NCBI RefSeq assembly: GCF_009728995.1
Contig: NZ_VTZW01000009.1
Location: forward strand, 126,501-190,500
Length of the DNA stretch: 64,000 nt
Origin: Streptomonospora sp. PA3
GTDB taxonomy: Bacteria > Actinomycetota > Actinomycetes > Streptosporangiales > Streptosporangiaceae
Direction of reading: 5' to 3'
The notes below the pieces were generated by a model, which was not told where the DNA came from, did not search any database, and saw only the letters and a list, made by a program, of their open reading frames with translations. The translations under genes were made by a program, and so were the position numbers. Position 1 is the stretch's first letter. Each line of letters opens with the position of its first letter. Of this stretch, positions 55,289 through 63,805 are shown one piece after another.

Positions 55289-55585
55289 ATGGCCGAGTAC
55301 GACCCGCCGGGCGTCGAGTTCCACTGGCGGCCGGGTTGCATGTTCTGCTTCATGCTGCGCGTGCGGCTGCTGCGGCGCGGCGTGCCGCTGGTGGAGACCG
55401 ACATCCGGCAGGACCCGGGGGCCGCCGCGCGGGTGCGCGCCGCCACCGGCGGCGACGAGACCGTGCCGACGGTCTTCGTCGGCCCCGTCGCCCTGGTCAA
55501 CCCCCACCCCGACGAGGTCGTGGCGGCGGTGCGCACCCACGCGCCGCACCTGCTCGACCCGGACGGCGAGCGCGGCACGCAGTGA
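55289..55585 (+). CDS. mycoredoxin/glutaredoxin-like protein
   Basis: A 98-aa thioredoxin-fold protein. Redox motif CMFC at residues 17-20, cis-Pro in VPTVFVG. The length and FHWRPGC approach match mycoredoxins, which use mycothiol to reduce disulfides; Met-Phe between the cysteines is unusual (commonly Gly-Tyr or Pro-Tyr). GACGGAG precedes ATG 55289. Stands alone before a methyltransferase. Confidence 0.88.
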   Translation: MAEYDPPGVEFHWRPGCMFCFMLRVRLLRRGVPLVETDIRQDPGAAARVRAATGGDETVPTVFVGPVALVNPHPDEVVAAVRTHAPHLLDPDGERGTQ

Positions 55586-55798
55586 CCCGGCCGCGGACTT
55601 CACCGGCCTTCGCGGCGCGTGGAGGCCGGGCGAGGTGCCGGGCGACCGAGGGGGAAAACCCGTTGACCTCGACCGTGGTTGAGGGAGCAGAGTGGCGGTG
55701 AACCGGAGGGGTGCGGCGACCGTCGGCGGACGCGGCGGCGCCCGACCGCGATCCCGCCCCGGCACGACCTGCACCGCGACACTGCCGAGGAGCACACC

Positions 55799-56431
55799 AT
55801 GGCCGCACCGTCGGCGTCCTTCTTCGACGCCGCCTACGAGAACGAGACCGCGCCCTGGGTGATCGGGGAGCCCCAGCCCGAGGTGGTGGCGCTGGAGCGC
55901 GACGGCCGGATCGGCGGAGCGGTGCTCGACCCCGGGTGCGGCACCGGCGAGCACACCATCCACCTCGCCCGCCTGGGCTACGACGTGCGGGGCGTCGACT
56001 TCTCGCCGCGCGCCGTGGAGATGGCGCGCGCCAACGCCGCCGAGCAGGGGGTGGCCGCCGAGTTCGCGGTCGCCGACGCCTTCGCCCTGGGAGAGGAGGA
56101 GCGCCGCTACGACACGGTGGTCGACAGCGCCCTGTTCCACATGTTCGAGGAGGCCGACCGGACCGCCTACGCCGCCTCCCTGCACGCGGCCTGCCGGCCC
56201 GGCGGCGTGGTGCACCTGCTCGCCCTCTCCGACGCCGGCCCGGGCTTCGGGCCCCAGGTCGGCGACGACGCCATCCGCCACGCCTTCGGCGCCGGCTGGG
56301 AGCTGGAGGACCTGCGCACCGCGACCTACCGCTGCTACGTGGCCGACGAGGGAGGCGCCACCCTCCTGAACGTCCAACCGGGCTCCACGGTGGACCTCCC
56401 CGCCTGGCTGGCCCGCATCCGCCGCCGCTGA
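55799..56431 (+). CDS. class I SAM-dependent methyltransferase
   Basis: A 210-aa methyltransferase. SAM motif LDPGCGTGEHTIHLARLG at residues about 43-60, with GVDFSPRAVEMARANA as motif II. It lacks a recognisable substrate domain; the short length and SFFDAAYENETAPWVIGEPQ opening recall thiopurine/tellurite-type or generic small-molecule methyltransferases. GAGGAG precedes ATG 55799. Confidence 0.88.
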   Translation: MAAPSASFFDAAYENETAPWVIGEPQPEVVALERDGRIGGAVLDPGCGTGEHTIHLARLGYDVRGVDFSPRAVEMARANAAEQGVAAEFAVADAFALGEEERRYDTVVDSALFHMFEEADRTAYAASLHAACRPGGVVHLLALSDAGPGFGPQVGDDAIRHAFGAGWELEDLRTATYRCYVADEGGATLLNVQPGSTVDLPAWLARIRRR

Positions 56432-56440
56432 GGGGCGGGG

Positions 56441-56698
56441 TCAGTGCGGTCGGCCGCCTTCTGACTCTCCGGGTTGGGAGCGGTCCGGTTCCTCGCCGCT
56501 CGACTCCGGGTTCTCCAGGTCCGAGCGGGCCTCGGTGCCGTCGTCGGCGGGCACGGGGGTGGGCACGCCCGTCCCGGTGACCTTGCGGCCCTGGGCGCGG
56601 GCCTGCTCGGGGCTCGCCTGCTCCTCGTCCTCGCGGAGCACGGGCGCGAACTCGCGGTCGCGGGTGTCCTCGGGCTCGTGGCCGAGCGGCTGCGACAC
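56441..56698 (-). CDS. small hydrophilic acidic protein
   Basis: An 85-aa protein from GTG 56698 with GGGGGAG upstream. Composition is Glu/Asp/Pro/Gly/Arg-rich, without hydrophobic core, so probably disordered. Such proteins are common in actinomycetes and unnamed. It is convergent with the methyltransferase, 9 bp apart. Confidence 0.55.
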   Translation of the reverse strand: MSQPLGHEPEDTRDREFAPVLREDEEQASPEQARAQGRKVTGTGVPTPVPADDGTEARSDLENPESSGEEPDRSQPGESEGGRPH

Positions 56699-56788
56699 GG
56701 TCTCCCCCTTCCTCCACACGCTTGTGGACGGATCGCCGCTTATCCGGTTCCGCTACCCGCCGGGGTGCGCGGAATGCGGCAATCCCGC

Positions 56789-58054
56789 TCACCGGCCGCA
56801 GGCCGCCGGCTCCGCGGACGGGTCCGGTTCCGGTTCGTGCCGTGCCGGCCCGCCGCCCGGCGCGGTCCGCCGCCGGCCGCGGGCGGGGCCGAGCGCGGCG
56901 CCGGCGGCGGCCAGCGCCGCGGCGGCCGTGAACGCGGCGACGGGGCCGAAGGCGTCACTGAGCAGTCCCACGGCGGGGGAGGCGGCGGCCTGCCCGGCGG
57001 CGATGGCCAGGAACGCGGCGCCGACGCCGAAAGCCGGCGATTCGGGGTAGACGCGGGTGCCCCACAGCAGCAGTACACCGGTCAGGGCGATGTAGACGGC
57101 GCCGAAGAGCCCGCCGGCGACGTGGATGCCCGGGGCCGTGCCCGACGCCGCCACGAGGCCGGCGGTGGCGGCGCCCAGGGCGAGCATGCCGCCCGCCCAC
57201 GCGCGGCCGAGCCCGGCGCGAGCGGTGATATCGCCCGTGAGTGCCCCGAGGAGCCCGGCGGCGCCCAGCACGATCCACATCGCTGTGGATGAGGAGGTTC
57301 CGGCTCCCTGCGCGACGGCCACGTCGCGGCCGAAGGTCCACACGGCGGAACTCGCCGCTCCCATGGCCCCCGCTGCCGCGAGGAGCCGCAGGGCGCCGGC
57401 GGGCAGCCAGGGGGAGGAGGTGTCGCGGGAGGGCATGCGGGCGGCGCCCGGACCGCCGGCGGGGCGGCGCCGCTGCGCCGGGACCACCGCGGCCGTCCAC
57501 ACCGTCGCCGCGGCGGCGGCGATCGCGAACGCCGCCCAGGCCAGGCGCCACTCGTGGGCGAAGAGGAGCGCGACGGGGCCGGACACCATGACGCCGAGCC
57601 CGGTGCCGGCGTTCACGACGCTCTGCACCCGGTCGGCGCGCTCGGGCGCGACCCAGCGCGCCACCGCCCCGGCCAGCGGCGGGGACGCCGCGCCGCTGCT
57701 TATCCCGGTGAGGACGACGCCGACCGCCAGCACCGCGGGGCCGGGCGCGGTCGCGATCAGCCCGGTGCCCGCGGTCGCCGCGCTTCCCGCTGCGACGGCC
57801 ACGGCGCGCGGTCCCCAGCGCGGGGTGGCGGTGGATGCGGCCACGACCGCGGCGCAGTAGCCCGCGTAGCTCGCGGACGCGATGGCGCCGGCCGCTGCCG
57901 CGCCCAGGCCGAACTCCTCGCTCAGCACCGGCACGAACAGCCCGTAGGCGAAGCGCGCGAGCCCGTAGCAGGCCGCGATCAGCGCGAGTCCGGAGGCGGC
58001 CAGCCGGAGTGCCGGAACAGTGCCCCGCCCTGCGCCGGATCGGTGCGTCGCCAT
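56789..58054 (-). CDS. MFS transporter, YbfB-like
   Basis: A 421-aa transporter with 12 helices. The first helix (LALIAACYGLARFAYGLFVP) with the GLARFAYG motif marks the YbfB/YcaD-like group. ATG 58054 has AGGGGGG 6 bp upstream. The C-terminus is Arg/Pro-rich. Divergent from a TetR gene with a perfect palindrome between, so expression is probably repressed until a compound is sensed. Substrate unknown. Confidence 0.85.
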   Translation of the reverse strand: MATHRSGAGRGTVPALRLAASGLALIAACYGLARFAYGLFVPVLSEEFGLGAAAAGAIASASYAGYCAAVVAASTATPRWGPRAVAVAAGSAATAGTGLIATAPGPAVLAVGVVLTGISSGAASPPLAGAVARWVAPERADRVQSVVNAGTGLGVMVSGPVALLFAHEWRLAWAAFAIAAAAATVWTAAVVPAQRRRPAGGPGAARMPSRDTSSPWLPAGALRLLAAAGAMGAASSAVWTFGRDVAVAQGAGTSSSTAMWIVLGAAGLLGALTGDITARAGLGRAWAGGMLALGAATAGLVAASGTAPGIHVAGGLFGAVYIALTGVLLLWGTRVYPESPAFGVGAAFLAIAAGQAAASPAVGLLSDAFGPVAAFTAAAALAAAGAALGPARGRRRTAPGGGPARHEPEPDPSAEPAACGR

Positions 58055-58070
58055 GATCATCCCCCCTGGT

Positions 58071-58086
58071 TATACCGATCGGTATA
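58071..58086. promoter_or_regulatory. perfect 16-bp TetR operator
   Basis: TATACCGATCGGTATA is an exact palindrome 17 bp upstream of the MFS start, in the 92-bp divergent gap to the TetR gene. Confidence 0.75.
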
Positions 58087-58120
58087 CATCCAGGATGCCC
58101 ACTGCCTCGCCGACAGGTCA

Positions 58121-58134
58121 ACCCACCGGTGGGT
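58121..58134. promoter_or_regulatory. second palindrome in the MFS/TetR gap
   Basis: ACCCACCGGTGGGT is an exact 14-bp palindrome 12 bp before the TetR start; the GGTATAC that follows echoes the first operator's half-site. Possibly the autoregulatory site. Confidence 0.55.
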
Positions 58135-58146
58135 ATACTTCCCGGT

Positions 58147-58722
58147 ATGGCGACACGAGCCGACATGACCCCGGCGGGAAAGCGGATCCTCGACGCCGCA
58201 GGCGGGCTGTTCTACCGCGAGGGCATCAACGCGGTAGGTGTGGCTCTGGTGGCCGACACCGCCGGGGTGACGAAGAAGACCCTCTACGACCGCTTCGGGT
58301 CGAAGGACGAGCTGGTCGTGCACTATCTGCAGCGCCGGCACGACGACTGGTGGGCCTACCTCGACGAGCGCCTGGCCGCGGCGGCCCCGCCGCGCACCCT
58401 CGTCCTCATCGACGCCTACGTCTCCCATCCGGGGCTGGAGGCGGCGCGCGGCTGCGCGTTCATCAACGCCGCCGCCGAACTGCCCCCGGGCCACGCGGGC
58501 TGGGAGGTCATCCGGGCCCACAAGCGCGCGGTCCGCACCCGCCTCGCCGAACTGATCGCGCAGGACGCCCCGCAGGCCGATGCCGAGGACCTGGCCGAAC
58601 ACGTCTTCCTGCTGATCGAGGGCGCGATCGCCCACACCGGCATCGACGGCGGAGACGGCCGCGTCCAGAAGGCCCGCGACCTGGCCGCCCGCCTGCTACG
58701 CGAAGACGCGCGGGCCGGCTAG
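58147..58722 (+). CDS. TetR-family regulator
   Basis: A 191-aa repressor. HTH: ILDAAGGLFYREGINAVGVA then VADTAGVTKKTLYDRFGSKD. The C-terminal domain contains HPGLEAARGCAFINAAAELP, typical of the TetR subfamily that regulates small transporters/oxidoreductases. No clear ribosome site precedes ATG 58147; the transcript may be nearly leaderless. Divergent from the MFS gene. Confidence 0.88.
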   Translation: MATRADMTPAGKRILDAAGGLFYREGINAVGVALVADTAGVTKKTLYDRFGSKDELVVHYLQRRHDDWWAYLDERLAAAAPPRTLVLIDAYVSHPGLEAARGCAFINAAAELPPGHAGWEVIRAHKRAVRTRLAELIAQDAPQADAEDLAEHVFLLIEGAIAHTGIDGGDGRVQKARDLAARLLREDARAG

Positions 58723-58915
58723 CGTCGCGCCGACGACAGCGGACGCGCACCGGTCCGGACATGCGCCTCCTGGCATACCGGCGGCCACCGGGGTCGCGGC
58801 TTCGAAGGCGCGTTCCTTCGGCGGGAGCGGCTATCGTCGACCCGTGACGGGCCCGCTGCGCATCCGCGGCCCGACGACGCACGGGTCAGGGCGCGATTCC
58901 TCGAAGGAGTGACCA

Positions 58916-59218
58916 GTGACGCACCTGTCTGTGGGCGAGCACGCCGCCCGCGTCATGCAGCGCGAGGCCGACAGGCGCGGTATCGCCCTGGAGCCGGACC
59001 CCGACACCGGTCCGCCCGCGGAGATGCCCGCGGAACTGGCGCCGTGGGCGTGCAAGGTCGCGGGCAAGGGCTGGTGCGTCTTCGCGGCGCTCGACCGCGA
59101 CAGCGAGATCACCACCCCCGCCGAGCGCGACTTCGTCCCGCTCGCGCAGGTGCTGGCCAACTCCTGGCAGATCATGGACGGCACCGGATCCGTGCGGGTG
59201 ACCAAGACCCCCGGTTGA
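58916..59218 (+). CDS. small soluble protein, unknown
   Basis: A 100-aa protein from GTG 58916 with AAGGAG 8 bp upstream. Composition is balanced, with two Cys (WACKV, GWCVF) and a conserved-looking C-terminus SWQIMDGTGSVRVTK. The compact sequence suggests a folded domain. I do not recognise the family. Confidence 0.65.
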   Translation: MTHLSVGEHAARVMQREADRRGIALEPDPDTGPPAEMPAELAPWACKVAGKGWCVFAALDRDSEITTPAERDFVPLAQVLANSWQIMDGTGSVRVTKTPG

Positions 59219-59287
59219 GGCCGCGCTCGCCCGCGCCGCCGCTTGCGGCGGTGGCCGCCGCCGACGGCCACCGTGTCCTCCGCGCCG

Positions 59288-59932
59288 CTATCGCCGCCAG
59301 AAGAAGTGGTGCACGACCCCGCTCGGGCTCGGCACCCGTTCCAGGTGGTAGCGGTCGGTCAGCTCCTTGGGGCTGTCCCAGAGCCGCAGGCCGCTGCCGA
59401 GCTCGTACGGGGCGACGGCGATGTGCATCTCGTCGATCAGGTCCGCGTCGAGGAACTCGCGCAGGGTCGTCACGCCGCCGCCGATCCGCACGTCCCGACC
59501 GCCCGCGGCGGCCTTCGCCTGTTTCAGCGCTTCGTGCGGGGTCGTGTCGAGGAAGTGGAAGGTCGTATCGCCCAGCTTGAACGAGGGCCGCAGGTGATGC
59601 GTGAGGACGAAGACCGGCGTGTGGAAAGGCGGCTCGTCGCCCCACCAGCCCCGCCACTCGTGGTCGGGCCAGGGGCCGCGGACGGGGCCGAACTTGTTGC
59701 GTCCCATGATCTCGGCGCCGATGTTGCGCGTGAAATCGCGGACGACGTAGTCGTCGAGCCCCCGGGTACCGCCGGGATCGGTGCGGTTGACCCAATTGGC
59801 CGTGGCACCGGCCCAGGCGAACAGGTCGCCGGGATCGGCGTGGCCGAAGGGGTGCTCGAAGCTCTGCTCCTCGCCCGCCCCGATCCCGTCCCGGGTGACG
59901 GTGAAGCAGTGGACACGGACCTGCTGTGTCAT
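59288..59932 (-). CDS. dihydrofolate reductase-like (RibD C-terminal) protein
   Basis: A 214-aa protein of the RibD_C/DHFR-like group: N-terminal VHCFTVTRDGIGAG, IMGRNKFGPV, VFVLTHHLRPSFK, and IGGGVTTLREFLDADLIDEM, the NADPH-binding glycine stretch. AGGAGG precedes ATG 59932. Such proteins often travel with YCII/DGPF and sigma genes, as here; physiological substrate unknown. Divergent from the DGPF gene at 60120. Confidence 0.88.
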   Translation of the reverse strand: MTQQVRVHCFTVTRDGIGAGEEQSFEHPFGHADPGDLFAWAGATANWVNRTDPGGTRGLDDYVVRDFTRNIGAEIMGRNKFGPVRGPWPDHEWRGWWGDEPPFHTPVFVLTHHLRPSFKLGDTTFHFLDTTPHEALKQAKAAAGGRDVRIGGGVTTLREFLDADLIDEMHIAVAPYELGSGLRLWDSPKELTDRYHLERVPSPSGVVHHFFWRR

Positions 59933-60119
59933 GATCGGCCTCCTCGAATGGTTGGACCGGCTCGCCGCGACCGCTGCGGTCGCGTACCCGGTGGTCGTCA
60001 CCGGCGCGCCCCGCACGACAACTCTCGCGGATTTTCTCGGCGTCCTGTCGGATGAGCGCCGTCGGCGGCGACCACGGGGTGAACGGCCACGCGCGTGGCC
60101 GCCTACCGAGGAGGAAACC

Positions 60120-60488
60120 GTGAAGTACCTGATCCTGATGCATGTCGACCCGGCGGCGCTGGAGCAGCTCAGCGAGGAGCAGCAGCGGCAGATCCAGGAA
60201 GGGCACGGCGCCTTCATGGCCGCCGCCAAGGAGAGCGGCGAGTTCGTCGCCACCCAGGCCCTGGCCGATCCCAGCCGGTCGAAGGTAGTCCGCAGCTCCG
60301 GGAGCGGGCCCGAGGTGACCGACGGCCCCTTCGCCGAGAGCAAGGAGTTCATGGGCGGCTTCTACCTCGTCGACGTCGAGGACGAGGCCCGGGCGCTGGA
60401 GCTGGCCAAGCAGATCCCCGACGCCGCCATCCCCGGCCTCGCCCTCGAAGTGCGGCCGGTGATGTTCGCCGATCTGGGCGACGAGTGA
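60120..60488 (+). CDS. DGPF-domain (YCII-related) protein
   Basis: A 122-aa protein. TDGPFAESKEFMGGFYLVD is the DGPF signature that gives the family its name; start KYLILMHVDPAAL fits. GTG 60120 follows GAGGAGG. It overlaps the ECF sigma start by four bases (GTGA). DGPF proteins are the constant partners of ECF42 sigma factors and are thought to be their targets or effectors. Confidence 0.92.
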   Translation: MKYLILMHVDPAALEQLSEEQQRQIQEGHGAFMAAAKESGEFVATQALADPSRSKVVRSSGSGPEVTDGPFAESKEFMGGFYLVDVEDEARALELAKQIPDAAIPGLALEVRPVMFADLGDE

Positions 60489-61714
60489 CCGAACGGCATC
60501 CCGTCGGCGAGGGCCTGTGGCGCGAACTCGCGCGGCAGGCCCTCGCCCGCCTGCTGCGCAGCTACGGCAGCGCTCAGTTCGACCTGTGCGAGGACGCCGT
60601 CCAGGAGGCGCTCCTGCACGCGTACCAGCAGTGGCCGACGCGGTTCCCCGACGACCCCCTGGGCTGGCTGACCGCGACAGCCCGCCGCCGGTACGCCGAC
60701 CGCGCCCGCAGCGACGCCCGGCGCCGGAACCGCGAGACCCGCGCCGCGATGCTGCATCCCCCGGTGACGCCGGAGGCCCGCCAAAGCGACGACTCGCTGC
60801 TGGTCCTGCAGCTGTGCTGCCACCCCGACCTGCCGCGCTCGGCGCGGGTCGCGCTCACCCTCCGCGCGGTCGCCGGACTGACCACCGCCCAGATCGCCAA
60901 CGTCTACCAGCTTCCCGAAGCCACCATCGCCCAGCGGATCACGCGGGCCAAGCGCCGGGTCGCCGCTCTCGGCCGGCCGCTCCCGCGGCCCGAACACGCG
61001 CGGGAGCGCCTGGCCTCCGTGCTCGACGTGCTCTATGTGATGTTCACCGAGGCGCACCACACGACCGCGGGAGCACCACCGCGCGACGCGGATCTCGCCG
61101 CCGAGGCGATCCGCCTGGCCCGGCTCCTGCGCCGCAGCGTCCCCGAGTCGACCGAGGCCGCCGGGCTCCTCGCGCTGATGCTGCTCACCGAGGCCCGCCA
61201 CCCGGCCCGGGTGGCGCCGGACGGGAGCCTCAGGCCGCTCGACGAGCAGGACCGCACACTGTGGGACCGCGACCTCATCGGCGAGGGGATCGAGCTCGTC
61301 GAACAGGCCGCCCCGGGCGCCGACCCCGGGCCCTACCTGCTCCAGAGCTGCATCGCGGCCCTGCACGCCCAAGCCTCCGACACCGCGGCCACGGACTGGA
61401 ACGAGATTCTCGCGCTCTACCGGCTCCTGGAGATCGTGACCGGTCACCGCAACCCCACGATCAGCCTGAACCGCATCGTCGCCCAGGCCATGGTCGAAGG
61501 CACCGACGTCGCACTCGCCGCGATCGACGCGCTGGAAGCCGACCACCCCGGCCTTCCCCGGACCGACGCGGTGCGCGCCCACCTGCTGGAGCAGGCCGAC
61601 CGGCCCGCCGACGCGGCTGAGGCCTACCGGCGAGCCGCCGCCGCCACCGTCAACCTCGCGGAGCAGCGGCATCTTCGGCACCGCCTGCGCCGCCTCGCGG
61701 GCACCGACGGGTGA
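60485..61714 (+). CDS. ECF42-type sigma factor with long C-terminal extension
   Basis: A 409-aa sigma factor. Region 2 (FDLCEDAVQEALLHAYQQWP) and region 4 (LTTAQIANVYQLPEATIAQRI) are followed by about 230 extra residues containing TPR-like helices, the SnoaL-free extension seen in ECF42. GTG 60485 overlaps the DGPF stop. ECF42 lacks an anti-sigma factor; the C-terminal part controls activity. Targets normally include the DGPF gene itself. Confidence 0.92.
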   Translation: MTERHPVGEGLWRELARQALARLLRSYGSAQFDLCEDAVQEALLHAYQQWPTRFPDDPLGWLTATARRRYADRARSDARRRNRETRAAMLHPPVTPEARQSDDSLLVLQLCCHPDLPRSARVALTLRAVAGLTTAQIANVYQLPEATIAQRITRAKRRVAALGRPLPRPEHARERLASVLDVLYVMFTEAHHTTAGAPPRDADLAAEAIRLARLLRRSVPESTEAAGLLALMLLTEARHPARVAPDGSLRPLDEQDRTLWDRDLIGEGIELVEQAAPGADPGPYLLQSCIAALHAQASDTAATDWNEILALYRLLEIVTGHRNPTISLNRIVAQAMVEGTDVALAAIDALEADHPGLPRTDAVRAHLLEQADRPADAAEAYRRAAAATVNLAEQRHLRHRLRRLAGTDG

Positions 61715-61769
61715 CCGGCGGCCGGGGCCCGGCGGATCGCCGTCGGTGGGCCGGCGGAGGGAGCGGGCG

Positions 61770-61811
61770 AAAAAACGGGGTCCCCCGCAGGTGATACGCG
61801 CGGGGAACCCC
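61770..61811 (-). terminator. rho-independent terminator of tRNA-Ser
   Basis: On the minus strand GGGGTTCCCCGC pairs with GCGGGGGACCCC (one G-T pair) and TTTTTT follows after a G. Together with 22726-22760 this is one of two clear T-run terminators, both after tRNAs. Confidence 0.85.
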
Positions 61812-61821
61812 ATCTGACCTG

Positions 61822-61910
61822 CGGAGGCTCGGGGATTTGAACCCCGGAAGGGCGTGAACCCTAACCGCATTAGCAGTGCGGCGCCATAGACCGGACTAGG
61901 CGAAGCCTCC
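61822..61910 (-). tRNA. tRNA-Ser (anticodon GCT)
   Basis: An 89-nt minus-strand cloverleaf with long variable arm, as in class II tRNAs: acceptor GGAGGCT/AGCCTCC, D-arm TAGTCCGGTCTATGGC, anticodon loop CTGCTAA (GCT), T-loop GTTCAAAT, discriminator G, CCA not encoded. Reads AGC and AGU. Confidence 0.95.
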
Positions 61911-61986
61911 TGGCTGGGTTAAGAGTACCGATCGCGCGGTCCTCCGTGCAAAACGAATCCCTGGTGGCGCCGCGGCCGGTGCCGGT

Positions 61987-62505
61987 TCAGGTGGTGGCGC
62001 GGTCGATGGTGAGGTCGGCGTCCTGGCGGAGCTTGCTCACGGCGCGGGAGAGGGTGCTCTTGACGGTGCCGAGCGTGACGCCCAGGTGGTCGGCGATCTG
62101 GGCCTCGGTCATGTCCTCGTAGTAGCGCAGCACCACCATCGTCCGCTGGCGGCCGGGGAGCCGGCCGATGGCGCGGTGGACGACGTCGGCCAGGTCGGTC
62201 TTCCATGTGGGGTCGTCGATGCGCTGGTCGGGGATCTCGCCGGTGGGGTAGACGGTCAGGTGCTGTCGGCGCCATTCGGAGATCTGGGTGTTGACCATGG
62301 CACGGCGCACGTAGCCGTCGCGGGCGTTGGGGCTGGCGATCCTGTCCCAGGCGAAGAAGGTCTTGATGAGGGCGGCCTGCAGCAGGTCCTCGGCGTCGGA
62401 GCTGTTGTTGGCCAGCGAGCGGGCCATGCGCAGCAGTGCGGGGCCGCGGTCGCCGACGTAGGCGGCGAACTCCTCGTATCTGGACCTGTGCACCGTCCCC
62501 GTCAC
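61987..62505 (-). CDS. SigE-family ECF sigma factor
   Basis: A 172-aa sigma factor of the actinobacterial SigE group (short, no anti-sigma neighbour). Region 2: RSLANNSSDAEDLLQAALIK; region 4: LPGRQRTMVVLRYYEDMTEA followed by DHLGVTLGTVKSTLSRA. GTG 62505 with a weak GGGCGG site; a few downstream starts are possible. No adjacent target can be identified. Confidence 0.87.
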   Translation of the reverse strand: MTGTVHRSRYEEFAAYVGDRGPALLRMARSLANNSSDAEDLLQAALIKTFFAWDRIASPNARDGYVRRAMVNTQISEWRRQHLTVYPTGEIPDQRIDDPTWKTDLADVVHRAIGRLPGRQRTMVVLRYYEDMTEAQIADHLGVTLGTVKSTLSRAVSKLRQDADLTIDRATT

Positions 62506-62860
62506 GCGATCACCGCCCCGGGCTCCCTGGTCGCGGCCCGGCGGCGGCCGGGCGCGCAACCCCGTTCACATCCCCGTCGTGGTTCTCACTGTGTCACGGC
62601 GGAAGTAATCGGCAGCTCTCATCAGGCCCATCTCTGTACAAACGGGGCGTTCTGTGTCCTTGTGGGCGGGAGGGACCCCCGCAAGCCCGCCGGGCGTTGC
62701 GTGCCCGGGCGGCGCCGCGGCCCCGCGGCGGGCGCGGCGCCCCGCAAGCCCGCGGGCAAACACGCCAGCACTGTGACATGCGGCGACGTCGGCGTGGGAG
62801 ACGGCCGCTGAGCCGCCGGCGGTGACAATGGAGACAGGTCGGACGGTGGAAGGAGGGCCG
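62506..62860. other. 355-bp gap with a 13-bp direct repeat
   Basis: No gene is supported. CCCGCAAGCCCGC occurs at 62678-62690 and 62741-62753. Promoters of the sigma factor and the Cys-rich gene probably lie here but are not readable. Confidence 0.45.
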
Positions 62861-63805
62861 ATGCCCGTCGATGCGAGTGCCCGGCGGCGCCACACCGCGG
62901 TGGTGCTGGGAGACCGCGCCGCGCCGGAGCCCACACCGGCGCCCGAGCCCGATCCCGTCGTCCGCGGCGTCGTCACCGAGATCACCCCGCGCCTGGTGGC
63001 CGTCGCCACCGCGCAGGGCGAGGAGCGGTTCCTGTTCGAGGCGGCGACCACGTTCTGGTGCGGGCGCGAGACGGGCCTTTCGGCGCTGCGCGTCGGCGAC
63101 GACGTGGTCGTTAGGTGCCGCGCCGGCCGGGCGGTCGCCGAGCGGATCTGGGTGCGGCTCGCGCGGGTGACCGGCGTGATCGCCGAACGCTCCGGCGAGA
63201 CGCTCGTGGTCGACACCGGCCACACGGGCGGGCGCCGCTCTGTGGTGGTGCCTTACCGCTACTCCGGCCGCATCGGGGTGCGCCATCCGGTGCTGGAGCC
63301 GGGTTACCTGCTCGACGTGATCGGCGTCTTTGAGGACGGCGCGGTGCAGGCGGTCGTGCCCGCGACCACGCAGCCGCCGTTTCCCGTGTGGGACGCCGCG
63401 CCGGCAAAGGCCCCCGAGGCCGTCGGTGACCGGATCCGGGGATCGGTGTCCTGGTACGACCCCGCGGTCGGCGACCCGGACCGGGCGGGCCTGCTCGGCG
63501 CCGCCTACCCCGCTGTGGACCGCGACAGCGACTGCGGCCCCGGCTGCGACCGCGTACGCGGCTGCCTGCCGCTGCCGCTGCTCTCGCTCGGCACGACCCT
63601 CTCGCTGCGCAACGAGTGCACCGGCGACTCCGCCGTGCTGCCGGTGGTCGACTGCGCCTCGGTCACCGCGCACTTCTGCGACCGCTGCACCGACTGCGGC
63701 CCCGGCGAGGAGGGCCGGATCGCGCAGTTGACACTGGGCGCGTTCCTCGCGCTCGGCGGCCGGCCCGAATCCGGCTGCTTCAACGCGACCTTGACCCTGG
63801 GGTGA
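62861..63805 (+). CDS. Cys-rich protein of unknown function
   Basis: A 314-aa protein. ATG 62861 has a perfect AAGGAGG. Residues about 30-180 look like repeated small beta barrels (VVRGVVTEITPRLVAVATAQ). The last 115 residues contain nine Cys (including DCGPGCDRVRGC and CDRCTDCGPG) and end with GRIAQLTLGAFLALGG, reminiscent of an RlpA-like double-psi barrel. No signal peptide is seen. Its stop overlaps the next ATG (TGATG), so it is coupled to the membrane protein that follows. Confidence 0.72.
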   Translation: MPVDASARRRHTAVVLGDRAAPEPTPAPEPDPVVRGVVTEITPRLVAVATAQGEERFLFEAATTFWCGRETGLSALRVGDDVVVRCRAGRAVAERIWVRLARVTGVIAERSGETLVVDTGHTGGRRSVVVPYRYSGRIGVRHPVLEPGYLLDVIGVFEDGAVQAVVPATTQPPFPVWDAAPAKAPEAVGDRIRGSVSWYDPAVGDPDRAGLLGAAYPAVDRDSDCGPGCDRVRGCLPLPLLSLGTTLSLRNECTGDSAVLPVVDCASVTAHFCDRCTDCGPGEEGRIAQLTLGAFLALGGRPESGCFNATLTLG

